Source: Gammaproteobacteria bacterium (lineage in GTDB: Bacteria; Pseudomonadota; Gammaproteobacteria; Steroidobacterales; GCA-2729495). Taken from it: 9,127 bases of DNA. This document shows, in pieces, positions 1 to 6,616 of this stretch; position 1 is the stretch's first letter, and each line of letters begins with the position of its first letter. The stretch lies in assembly GCA_030429685.1 (NCBI GenBank), contig JAUIEY010000074.1, positions 1-9,127 of the forward strand. Direction: 5' to 3'. Below the pieces are notes generated by a model. It ran no database searches. It had not been told where the DNA came from and saw only the letters and a list, made by a program, of their open reading frames with translations. The position numbers and the translations under genes were made by a program.

Positions 1-1
1 G

Positions 2-40
2 CGGGAATACATGCTGACGTTCAGTTACCGGCATCAGTAA
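2..40 (+). CDS. Possible 3' end of an outer-membrane TonB-dependent receptor (partial)
   Basis: Reading from base 2, the frame gives REYMLTFSYRHQ and then TAA at 38-40. The pattern of alternating aromatic and polar residues in YMLTFSYR resembles the last beta-strand of TonB-dependent receptors, which commonly end in phrases of this type. The canonical final phenylalanine is absent, and two extra residues (HQ) follow the arginine. Only twelve codons are visible, so this is an inference from a short motif. Frame 1 is also open until a TGA at 64-66, but its peptide carries no recognisable signal. A real gene ending here would fit the strong terminator at 78-105. The upstream sequence would decide. 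Confidence 0.35.
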   Translation, partial: REYMLTFSYRHQ

Positions 41-77
41 ACTCGCGCGCAGCAGTAAAACGGTGAGTTTGAATTAC

Positions 78-105
78 AAGAGGCAGGTATTCCTGCCTTT
101 TTTTT
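78..105 (+). terminator. Rho-independent terminator or leader attenuator
   Basis: A perfect stem pairs AGGCAGG (81-87) with CCTGCCT (92-98) around a TATT loop. It is followed by an uninterrupted run of eight T (98-105), with A/G bases before the stem. This is a textbook intrinsic terminator on the + strand. It probably ends the transcript of the gene left of the window. It also lies just before the ribosome-binding site of the DUF1838 gene (GGGAG, 109-113), so transcripts of that gene that begin upstream must pass through it. Confidence 0.85.
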
Positions 106-121
106 CACGGGAGAAAAACCA

Positions 122-1147
122 ATGAGCATTTCCAGACGGGGATTCATGGGCGGTTTCGGCGCTCTCGGTGGAGGCGCGGCGCTGATGGCTGGTCTCACCA
201 GTTGTGGTCAGGCTGCCGGACCGGCGGCAGACAAAGGCACTGCGCCGGCGCTGCGTATTGGCACACCCGGGCCCAAGGGCGGTACCGTGTATCAGGCGCC
301 GGGTTCTTTCGACCCGATGAGCGCCGAGGACAATCTGCGCATGTGGTTGCGGTTGATCGGCTACCACGGCAGCGGCGAGGAGCATGCCGGCTGGTACAAG
401 GGCCGTTGCCACGCCATTCTGGATGATCTGAGCCCTGGCAAGCCGCTGTTTGACTACGAGGGCTTCGGGGTGTCGCGCATACTCGATAACGGCGACGGCA
501 CCTATACCAATCTGCATCGCGAAGTGTCGGTTTACCGGGATATCCGCAGCGGCAGAATTCTCGAGACCTGGGACAACCCTTTTACCGGCAAGACGGTCGA
601 GGTTTATCCAACCTACAACGATCCGGTCAATTCAATTTACAAGCCGGTTTTTGAGCAGCGTTTTGGCAAGAATGCGGAAGTGCAATCCTTTCCTTTTATC
701 CTGCCCTGGGATTTCATTGGTAACGAAGCTATAACGTCATTTGACGCAAACTTTTCCTGGGAGTCGCCGTACTCTAAAGAAGAGTATCCGGACGAGTATT
801 TCGGGCCCACGGTGCGCGCCAGTGAATGGTGGCAGGTGCGGGCCGATGCCGATCTGCTGTTTGACCCGGGTTATGACGGCTATATTCAGAATCGCGGTGC
901 CTGGACGCGCGTTGGGCCCTGGCAGGCCTGGATGCACATGGGTGAGCTGGCCGGCGACATGGTGTGGCGCACACAGACCGCAAGTCTGCGTTCAGTTGAA
1001 GAAGTACCGGCCGACCTCTATGAATACGTCGCCCGGCACTACCCGAGTTTCCTCAGCGCGCCGACCGAGTGGGAGGAACCGAATGAAACGTCGCACCTGA
1101 ATTACAAGCGCGACAAAGCTCGCGGTTCCAAGTATGAGGTTGACTAG
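122..1147 (+). CDS. Tat-exported DUF1838 family lipoprotein
   Basis: The 341-residue product matches my memory of DUF1838 proteins, whose biochemical role I do not know. The N-terminus has a twin-arginine signal (SRRGFMG, residues 4-10), then a glycine/alanine-rich hydrophobic stretch and a lipobox LTSC ending at Cys28. It is therefore probably folded in the cytoplasm, exported by Tat and lipid-anchored. The mature part is rich in Trp, Tyr and acidic residues. It includes a WLRLIGYHGSGEE segment (75-87) and a late WQAWMHMGELAGDMVW segment (267-282) typical of the family. The ATG at 122 is chosen because GGGAG at 109-113 sits 8 nt upstream and the Tat signal begins directly at this Met. The gene converges on the DUF2189 gene with a 12-bp gap. 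A link to an upstream receptor gene is only inferred. Family call fairly sure, function unknown. Confidence 0.8.
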   Translation: MSISRRGFMGGFGALGGGAALMAGLTSCGQAAGPAADKGTAPALRIGTPGPKGGTVYQAPGSFDPMSAEDNLRMWLRLIGYHGSGEEHAGWYKGRCHAILDDLSPGKPLFDYEGFGVSRILDNGDGTYTNLHREVSVYRDIRSGRILETWDNPFTGKTVEVYPTYNDPVNSIYKPVFEQRFGKNAEVQSFPFILPWDFIGNEAITSFDANFSWESPYSKEEYPDEYFGPTVRASEWWQVRADADLLFDPGYDGYIQNRGAWTRVGPWQAWMHMGELAGDMVWRTQTASLRSVEEVPADLYEYVARHYPSFLSAPTEWEEPNETSHLNYKRDKARGSKYEVD

Positions 1148-1159
1148 AAGTAGGGCTGA

Positions 1160-1990
1160 TTAATCCAGAAACCGCGGCACCGAAGTTATGCCCTCGTTGT
1201 GCCGCGGGAATTCTGATGCGTCAATGGTGTCGAGATAGGCGTGCCATGTGGCCAGCCCCAGCAGCGGCCAGAGAAAAATGGCGCCGACGAAGAATGTCGC
1301 GATGCCGATTACCACGAACAGCAGAATAATAAGCGCCCAGATTGCCATGACAAGCTTGTTGCGCAATACGGCGTTGATGCTGGTAATTGCGGCGGTCACG
1401 GCGTCCACATTGCGATGCATGATCATTGGCAGCGAGAAAGCACTGAACGCAAACGTGATGCTGGCAAAAAAGCCGCCCACCACCAGCATCACCGCGTGGT
1501 AGCCGGCAACATCCTGCCATTCGGGTTGTGCGTCCATGGGCATGAACACCTGTACCATCGAAAAGGCGCGCGCCCAGATCAGGAACACCACCAGCAGTAT
1601 TAATGCGAAAACCAGTTCTGTGCTGAGCCGCCGTTTGGCAGCCTCGCGAAAGGTGCGCCCCAGCATGGCCGGCTGTTTACGCTCAAGTTGCGCACTGATC
1701 GCGTACAAGCCGAGGCACAGCACCGGCGCGAGAAACACAATGCCACCCATAATGGCGAGCGGAATAACGAAACCGCCCCAGTAACTGCCCAGCAAACCCA
1801 GTATCAGGCAAATTGCCGCCATGACGGCGCCGTATAGCAGGCTTTGCCGCGGCGCCATTTTCATGTCGGCATAGCCTTCGGCGAGCCAGCGCAAAGGGTC
1901 ACCCGGTCGCAGTTTGCGGCAGGGCGCAAGAAACGGCAGATTGTCCGTGTTGTTGTTATTGGCCGGACTGTTTGTGTCAGCTTCCACCAT
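1160..1990 (-). CDS. DUF2189 family integral membrane protein
   Basis: This 276-residue protein has a polar, Asn-rich N-terminus (about residues 1-20) followed by LRPGDPLRWLAEGYADM (27-43), a typical DUF2189 entry motif. The hydrophobic stretches lie near residues 49-70, 72-100, 125-146, 165-190 and 213-247, the last possibly two helices. The C-terminal segment ATWHAYLDTIDASEFP (247-262) is characteristic of the family. It belongs in the inner membrane and its function is not known. On its own strand the start has GGAG about 10 nt upstream. A possible -10 box (TATGAT, complement of 2023-2028) lies about 33 bp before the start codon, with no clear -35. It is transcribed divergently from the acetoacetyl-CoA synthetase gene and seems to be a single-gene unit here. 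Family assignment is by motif memory. Confidence 0.8.
   Translation of the reverse strand: MVEADTNSPANNNNTDNLPFLAPCRKLRPGDPLRWLAEGYADMKMAPRQSLLYGAVMAAICLILGLLGSYWGGFVIPLAIMGGIVFLAPVLCLGLYAISAQLERKQPAMLGRTFREAAKRRLSTELVFALILLVVFLIWARAFSMVQVFMPMDAQPEWQDVAGYHAVMLVVGGFFASITFAFSAFSLPMIMHRNVDAVTAAITSINAVLRNKLVMAIWALIILLFVVIGIATFFVGAIFLWPLLGLATWHAYLDTIDASEFPRHNEGITSVPRFLD
1172..1207. repeat. 9-bp perfect inverted repeat near convergent gene ends
   Basis: CCGCGGCAC (1172-1180) and GTGCCGCGG (1199-1207) are exact inverse complements around an 18-nt loop. The repeat lies inside the last codons of the DUF2189 gene, 25-60 bp beyond the stop of the DUF1838 gene. It could form a stable RNA hairpin in the DUF1838 3' UTR and protect or end that transcript. 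No T run follows on the + strand, so it is not a standard intrinsic terminator. Confidence 0.5.
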
Positions 1991-2101
1991 GATGCAGTGT
2001 CTCCGCTAAAGCTGTCGCGTTTATCATACTACGACATCAGGCTGGCGCAGGCCGGTCGGGAATAATAAGAACCGTTCTCAGGCGGTGAGAGCTTCATCTA
2101 T
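1991..2101. promoter_or_regulatory. Divergent intergenic region between DUF2189 and AACS genes
   Basis: These 111 bp are the longest gap in the window and should carry promoters for both flanking genes. On the minus strand, TATGAT (complement of 2023-2028) is a plausible -10 box, though the -35 position is poor. On the plus strand no convincing sigma-70 pair is seen; AATAAT at 2061-2066 is AT-rich enough for a weak -10. TCTCA (2076-2080) and TGAGA (2086-2090) form a short inverted repeat with a 5-nt spacer. It overlaps the only Shine-Dalgarno-like sequence (GGTGAG, 2084-2089), so it could be an operator or could mask the ribosome-binding site. These are eye-level matches. Confidence 0.4.
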
Positions 2102-4060
2102 ATGGCGCAACAGCAAGCAGCAGAACCGGTTTGGTTACCGGCGGACGATGCCATTGAGGCTACCGCCATGGGTGCGTTTTTGTCTGCCTGCGCCGACAAG
2201 TATCGGCTTGCCGGTGACTACCATGCCCTGCATCGCTGGTCGGTGGAACAGCCCGGCGAGTTCTGGGGCGAGCTGGCGAATTTCTGTGACGTAAAGTTTT
2301 CGCAACCGGCCGACGAAATATTTGTTGCGGCGCCGACCCTGCAGGCAGCACGCTGGTTTGTCGGCGCCAGACTAAACTACGCGGAAAATGTTCTGCGTCA
2401 TGCTGACGCGCGGCCGGCGCTGATATGCCGCGATGAAACCGGGCGGCGGCAGCAGGTGAGCCGTGCCGAACTGGCGGCCAGGGTGCGTGATCTGGCAGCG
2501 TCGCTGCGCGCTGCAGGTCTGCAGCCGGGTGATCGTGTTGCCGCCATCCTGCCGAACGGCCCCGAGGCGGTGGTTATCATGCTGGCTGCCGCGGCTATCG
2601 GCGCAATCTACACGTCCTGTTCACCGGACTTTGGCGCACCCGCGATAGTTGACCGCTTTGCGCAAACGGCACCGAAAATTCTGTTCGGCTGCGATGGTTA
2701 CAGCTATGCGGGCAAACGCATTGATTGTCGTGCAGGCTTTGCCGCTGTCGCGGCACAGCTGCCCGGATTGCAGCAGCGTGTGCTGGTCCGCTACGCGGAT
2801 CTTCCGGATGAGCCCGATAACATCGGCGGGTTTACTGATTTTGCCGAACTGTTTACCGGGGAGTTGCTGCAGGAATTTGTGCAGCTGCCATTCGACCATC
2901 CCCTGTTCATCATGTATTCATCAGGCACCACCGGTAAACCCAAATGCATTGTGCACAGTGCCGGCGGAACATTGCTGCAGCATCTGAAAGAGCATGTGCT
3001 GCATACCGGTTTGCGCGACGGTGAACGGCTGTTTTACTTCACCACCTGTGGCTGGATGATGTGGAACTGGCTGGTCGGCGCGCTGGCTACAGGCGCAGCT
3101 ATTTTGCTCTATGACGGATCACCTTTTTTCCCCGGGCAACAGAGCCTCTGGCAGATGGCCCGCGACGAGCAGGTCACCGTGTTCGGCACCAGCCCCCGTT
3201 TTCTGCGTGCGACCGCCAGAGCGGATGTATTTCCGGATCGGACATTACATTTGCCCCGTTTGCGCACCATATTGTCCACCGGCTCGCCGTTGCCGGCTGA
3301 AAGTTACGATTTTGTGCGCGACAGGATCGGGCCTGTCGTGCAGTTGTGTTCCATATCGGGTGGTACCGACATTATTTCCTGCTTTGTACTCGGTAACCCG
3401 CTGCTGCCGGTCCGGCGCGGCGAAATCCAGTCTGCCGGCCTTGGCATGGCGGTGGACGTTTTCGACAGCAGCGGCAAGCCCCTCAGGGGGCAGGCGGGGG
3501 AACTGGTTTGCACCCGGCCTTTTCCTTCCATGCCGCTGGGATTCTGGGGCGATCCGGACGGTACGCAATTCGAGCACAGCTACTTCAGGAAATTTGCCGG
3601 TTGCTGGGCGCAGGGTGATCTGGCGGTGATGACCGACGCGCACAGCTTCAGAATTCTTGGCCGCTCTGACGCGACGCTGAATCCGGGAGGCGTACGCATG
3701 GGCAGTGCGGAAATTGTTGATCCGGCCATGACAGTGGCAGGGATAGCCGATGCTGTCGCAGTTGGCCAGCGCACGGCAGCGGGTGAACGGGTGGTGCTGT
3801 TTGTGGTAACAGCGGCCGGCGTCGAACTGGATGATGAGCTGCGCGCGACAGTAAACGCGGCGATCCGCGCGGCTGCGTCGCCCCGGCATGTGCCTGCCAA
3901 GATACTGGAGGTTGCCGATATTCCCCGCACGGTCAGCGGCAAGACTGTGGAACTTGCCATCCGCGCTGTCATCCACGGTGAGGATGTCCCGGACACGGGA
4001 GCGCTGGCGAATCCTGAAGCTCTGCAATACTTTGCGCATCGCGCCGAGTTGGCAGGCTAA
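2102..4060 (+). CDS. Acetoacetyl-CoA synthetase (acetoacetate--CoA ligase)
   Basis: This ANL-superfamily enzyme joins acetoacetate to CoA using ATP, through an acetoacetyl-AMP intermediate, in the cytoplasm. It lets the cell use ketone bodies or recycle acetoacetate for PHB or lipid metabolism. At 652 residues it has the usual family length. The ATP-binding P-loop is YSSGTTGKPK (272-281), and the adjacent CIVHSAGG...QHLKEH segment is typical of acetoacetyl-CoA rather than acetyl-CoA synthetases. Further motifs are TTCGWMMWN (314-322), SGGTD (419-423), the hinge GRSDATLNPGGVRMG (520-534) and the C-terminal PRTVSGK with the predicted catalytic Lys614. The tail, NPEALQYF, is also typical. ATG at 2102 is used although its Shine-Dalgarno (GGTGAG, about 12 nt away) is weak. 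After AEI (536-538) a valine stands where I would expect an aromatic residue. A 36-nt gap precedes the next gene, so cotranscription is possible. Confidence 0.93.
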   Translation: MAQQQAAEPVWLPADDAIEATAMGAFLSACADKYRLAGDYHALHRWSVEQPGEFWGELANFCDVKFSQPADEIFVAAPTLQAARWFVGARLNYAENVLRHADARPALICRDETGRRQQVSRAELAARVRDLAASLRAAGLQPGDRVAAILPNGPEAVVIMLAAAAIGAIYTSCSPDFGAPAIVDRFAQTAPKILFGCDGYSYAGKRIDCRAGFAAVAAQLPGLQQRVLVRYADLPDEPDNIGGFTDFAELFTGELLQEFVQLPFDHPLFIMYSSGTTGKPKCIVHSAGGTLLQHLKEHVLHTGLRDGERLFYFTTCGWMMWNWLVGALATGAAILLYDGSPFFPGQQSLWQMARDEQVTVFGTSPRFLRATARADVFPDRTLHLPRLRTILSTGSPLPAESYDFVRDRIGPVVQLCSISGGTDIISCFVLGNPLLPVRRGEIQSAGLGMAVDVFDSSGKPLRGQAGELVCTRPFPSMPLGFWGDPDGTQFEHSYFRKFAGCWAQGDLAVMTDAHSFRILGRSDATLNPGGVRMGSAEIVDPAMTVAGIADAVAVGQRTAAGERVVLFVVTAAGVELDDELRATVNAAIRAAASPRHVPAKILEVADIPRTVSGKTVELAIRAVIHGEDVPDTGALANPEALQYFAHRAELAG

Positions 4061-4084
4061 CAACAACAATATCCGGCGCGCAGC

Positions 4085-4090
4085 AGGGAG
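4085..4090 (+). promoter_or_regulatory. Ribosome-binding site supporting a TTG start
   Basis: AGGGAG lies 6 nt before TTG (4097) and 18 nt before the first in-frame ATG (4109). The spacing favours the TTG codon as the true start of the five-helix membrane protein. Confidence 0.65.
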
Positions 4091-4096
4091 AAAAAA

Positions 4097-4744
4097 TTGC
4101 AGACACTGATGCGCCGGCCGAACGCGCCCGTGGTTTTTGCGCTGATCGCCGCGGCAGGTTTTCTGATTTTCGGTTTTGCCACCGGCGTATTGATGGCGGA
4201 ACCGGCGGCCGTGGTCGGTGACCGGTTAGCAGAGCTGACCTGTCTGCAGATCGCTTTCACACCGGAGCGTTACAGCGAAGTTTTCCTGTCGTTCACGCCG
4301 GCAGGGCAACGCGCCATTCTGGCCTTACTGATGCCGGGCGATATCGTGTTTGCCTGGGGCTACGGATTGCTGCTGGCAGGACTGCTCGGCCTGCTGGCCA
4401 TGCGCCTGCCCGGAAAATGGCAGCAATGGGGTGCAATACTGCTCTGGGCGCCGCTGCTGGCTGCCACCCTCGACTGTATCGAAGATGTGTTTCTGTTTGC
4501 TGCCGGCAGTCAGGTGCTGAGCAGCACTCGCGTGGCCGCCATGCTACCCCTGCTTGCAGGCACTGCGGCGGTGCTTAAGTATCTGGCACTGTCGGTCGCG
4601 GCGCCGGCCTACGGACTTGCCGGCATTGGCAGGGGCTTGCGGGAAGATCGCAGCATCGGTGCACTGCTGTTGTACCTGTTTCTCGGCCTGTTGCTGATCA
4701 TGATGGTGCTGCGACCGCTGCAACAGATTCCGCCATGTTTATAA
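4097..4744 (+). CDS. Five-helix membrane protein of unknown function
   Basis: I do not recognise this 215-residue protein. It has about five hydrophobic segments, near residues 11-34, 74-100, 108-130, 143-170 and 187-206. The longest non-membrane part (35-73) follows the first helix and holds a single Cys. A polar motif, LDCIEDVF (124-131), is embedded in the third segment; buried acidic residues of this DxxE type often matter for function. TTG at 4097 is preferred over the in-frame ATG at 4109. AGGGAG (4085-4090) sits 6 nt before the TTG but 18 nt before the ATG, and both give the same membrane topology. The stop overlaps the start of the CPBP protease gene by 10 nt, so the two are probably cotranslated and may act together in the inner membrane. 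It is not a known transporter type as far as I can tell. Confidence 0.75.
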   Translation: MQTLMRRPNAPVVFALIAAAGFLIFGFATGVLMAEPAAVVGDRLAELTCLQIAFTPERYSEVFLSFTPAGQRAILALLMPGDIVFAWGYGLLLAGLLGLLAMRLPGKWQQWGAILLWAPLLAATLDCIEDVFLFAAGSQVLSSTRVAAMLPLLAGTAAVLKYLALSVAAPAYGLAGIGRGLREDRSIGALLLYLFLGLLLIMMVLRPLQQIPPCL

Positions 4745-5532
4745 AACGTTTTCCGCTGTTTAGTTTTTTTCTGCTGGCCTATGCGCTGACCTGGGTCATC
4801 GAAGTGCCGATGATGCTTGCGGCACGCGGCGTTATCGACTTGCACCTGCCGGCCTGGCTGGAAGCGATGGCGGCTTTCGGTCCGTTTCTGGCCGCGGTGA
4901 TTGTGCTCGGGCTCGGCAGCAGCGGCACGCGTGAGTTGCTGGCGAGTCTGCTGCGCTGGCGGATTGCGCCTTTGTGGTGGCTGGTGACACTGTTGTCACC
5001 GGTCGTGGTCATGCTGGCGGCGCTGGCGATAACGGGTGAATTGCCGCGCCTGTTCAGTGGTGAACTGCTCATAGCCATCGGCAATGAAGGTCGGTGGTTT
5101 GAGGTAATTGTGCTGGGCGGGTTGTTGCGCGGGGTGGGCGAAGAACCGGGCTGGCGCGGATTGGCGCTGCCACTGTTGCGGGAGCGCTTCAGCCCGCTGC
5201 TTGCAACCGTGTGCCTGTGGCCAGTGTGGGCTTTCTGGCATCTGCCATCATTCCTGATGCGCCCCGAATTTGCGCTCGGCGCGTGGCTGGGCTTTTCCTT
5301 CGGAATTCTTGCGGCGGCGGCGTTGTTAACTCTTATCTATGACCGCACCCGTAGCGTATTGCTGGTAGCCGTATGGCATGCGCTGATTAACATTGCGCGC
5401 ACCATCGCCGGGCAGGCCTCCACCGAGGCGTTTTTTGCATTTGCACAGGTCATGCTGCTGATCGGAGCCGCTATCATGCTGTACTGGATATTCGCCGGAC
5501 GCGGTGAGCAAGACAGAAAGGCCGGGGTATGA
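4735..5532 (+). CDS. CPBP family intramembrane metalloprotease (CAAX/Abi type)
   Basis: This 265-residue polytopic protein has the three signature motifs of the CPBP (PF02517) family. They are EEPGWR (136-141, the EExxxR glutamates and arginine), FWHLPSF (167-173, with His169) and WHALIN (214-219, with His215 and Asn219). In this family the conserved glutamates and histidines form the active site within the membrane. Bacterial members have been linked to prenyl-protein or peptide processing, self-immunity to bacteriocins, and regulated proteolysis. No substrate can be named here. The start MFIKRFPLFSFFLLAYALTW runs straight into the first helix, as is common in the family. There is no clear Shine-Dalgarno, so translation is probably coupled to the preceding gene (10-nt overlap). 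The stop overlaps the hydrolase gene by 4 nt (ATGA). Confidence 0.9.
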   Translation: MFIKRFPLFSFFLLAYALTWVIEVPMMLAARGVIDLHLPAWLEAMAAFGPFLAAVIVLGLGSSGTRELLASLLRWRIAPLWWLVTLLSPVVVMLAALAITGELPRLFSGELLIAIGNEGRWFEVIVLGGLLRGVGEEPGWRGLALPLLRERFSPLLATVCLWPVWAFWHLPSFLMRPEFALGAWLGFSFGILAAAALLTLIYDRTRSVLLVAVWHALINIARTIAGQASTEAFFAFAQVMLLIGAAIMLYWIFAGRGEQDRKAGV

Positions 5533-6599
5533 AGTGGTTTAAACGCGGGTTGATCGGGGCAGTGGCAATACTCGCTGTTGTCGGTGCGGCTTCACTGTGG
5601 CCAAAAAATGAAGCGGCCGTGAATGTATTTTTTCCGACCAACTGGCAGGACACGCCCTATGGCGTGGTAGGTTTCCCGACTTTCAACGCCATGCGTGCGG
5701 CTGATTTTGCCGATGGCGGCGCGGCTGCGGTGAGGCAGACAACCGGGGGTACGCTGGTCCTGCCGGATGCGGCATCCGCACAGAACAAAGTGCCTGCCAT
5801 GGTTATCCTGCACGGTTCGGGCGGCGACTGGAGCGGCCGCAGTGTCAACCTGGCGATGTACCTGGCCCGGCGCGGCATAGCCGGTCTTGCGGTGGACACG
5901 TTTGCGGCCCGCAACCTGCGCTCTACTGACGACTACATAGAAAGGCTTAACAAGGCGCCGATTTATTCGCAGATGGCGGATGCACTGAGTGCCCTGCAGG
6001 CCCTGCAAAGCCACCCGTACATTGATACCGACCGGATTGGCGTGACCGGTTTCTCGCTGGGTGCCGGCTCGACGCTGTACATGATGTTCGAGCCGGTTAT
6101 CGAGAATGTGCTGGGCGAGAACGGGCCACGGTTTTCCGCCTATGCAATGTTCTATGGCGGCTGCATGGTGGAATTTGACGATTTTCGTGTGGAAGGCAGC
6201 CCGCTGCTGATCATGATGGGCGAAGCGGACGAATCAATGTCCGTGCCGGCCTGCGAAAGTTTTCAGAAGCGCCTGAGAAAAATGGGTGTGGACGTCGATC
6301 TTAAGGTCTATCCCGGTGCCGGTCATGCCTGGGACAGCCCCAGCCCGCAGGAATTTCAGGCTGGCGCCTGGTCGACCCGCGATTGCCGGATGCGCTGGAC
6401 CAAGAATCACAAGATAATAGAAACCACCAGCGGTTATTCCATGGATAATGCCTTCGGCGCATTCATGGCGCTTGCCCAGTGCGCGACCCAGGACGGCTAC
6501 ACCATGGGGTTCAACGAGAACGCGTACAATACCTCGCAAACCGACCTGCTGGCTTTCCTGAATCGTGTCTGGAATCGCGATTCAGCCGGCAGCGAATAA
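5529..6599 (+). CDS. Membrane-anchored or secreted dienelactone-hydrolase-like alpha/beta hydrolase
   Basis: The 356-residue protein starts with a basic MKWFKR and a hydrophobic helix (about 7-24), either an uncleaved anchor or a signal peptide, so the enzyme domain should face the periplasm. The alpha/beta-hydrolase core has an oxyanion-type HGSGG (95-99), the nucleophile elbow GFSLG with Ser176 (174-178), a likely acid Asp234 in GEADES, and His266 in GAGHAWD. The order Ser-Asp-His and spacing fit the dienelactone hydrolase family. The usual DLH nucleophile is Cys, but many DLH-like members use Ser. Substrate is unknown; an ester or lactone is inferred. About 85 residues after the catalytic His form an extension beyond a classical DLH of roughly 235 residues. 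Four Cys (212, 242, 286, 318) lie in the outer domain. ATG overlaps the protease stop (ATGA), which suggests translational coupling. Confidence 0.85.
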   Translation: MKWFKRGLIGAVAILAVVGAASLWPKNEAAVNVFFPTNWQDTPYGVVGFPTFNAMRAADFADGGAAAVRQTTGGTLVLPDAASAQNKVPAMVILHGSGGDWSGRSVNLAMYLARRGIAGLAVDTFAARNLRSTDDYIERLNKAPIYSQMADALSALQALQSHPYIDTDRIGVTGFSLGAGSTLYMMFEPVIENVLGENGPRFSAYAMFYGGCMVEFDDFRVEGSPLLIMMGEADESMSVPACESFQKRLRKMGVDVDLKVYPGAGHAWDSPSPQEFQAGAWSTRDCRMRWTKNHKIIETTSGYSMDNAFGAFMALAQCATQDGYTMGFNENAYNTSQTDLLAFLNRVWNRDSAGSE

Positions 6600-6616
6600 T
6601 TACCACGGAGTTTGGA

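Noticed and set aside
1..66. Frame 1 peptide ending in TGA at 64-66 as the upstream gene
   Set aside because: It shows no motif, while frame 2 gives a beta-strand-like receptor tail. Neither is certain with so little sequence.
3111..3629. 172-codon open frame on the plus strand
   Set aside because: It is an out-of-frame shadow within acetoacetyl-CoA synthetase, rich in Cys, Pro and Arg.
3245..4069. 274-codon open frame on the minus strand
   Set aside because: It lies fully antisense to the acetoacetyl-CoA synthetase gene, whose motifs are unmistakable. Its product is Arg/His-rich with no domain, as expected for a shadow frame in GC-rich DNA.
4735..5532. Reading the CPBP (Abi) protein as a phage-defence abortive infection gene
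   Set aside because: The Abi label for this family is historical. There are no neighbouring defence, toxin or mobile genes, and the family has many housekeeping members.
6479..6616. Longer N-terminus for the small protein at 6617
   Set aside because: The extension would overlap the hydrolase gene by about 120 nt and adds an Arg-rich unstructured segment, while ATG 6617 has a well-spaced ACGGAG.
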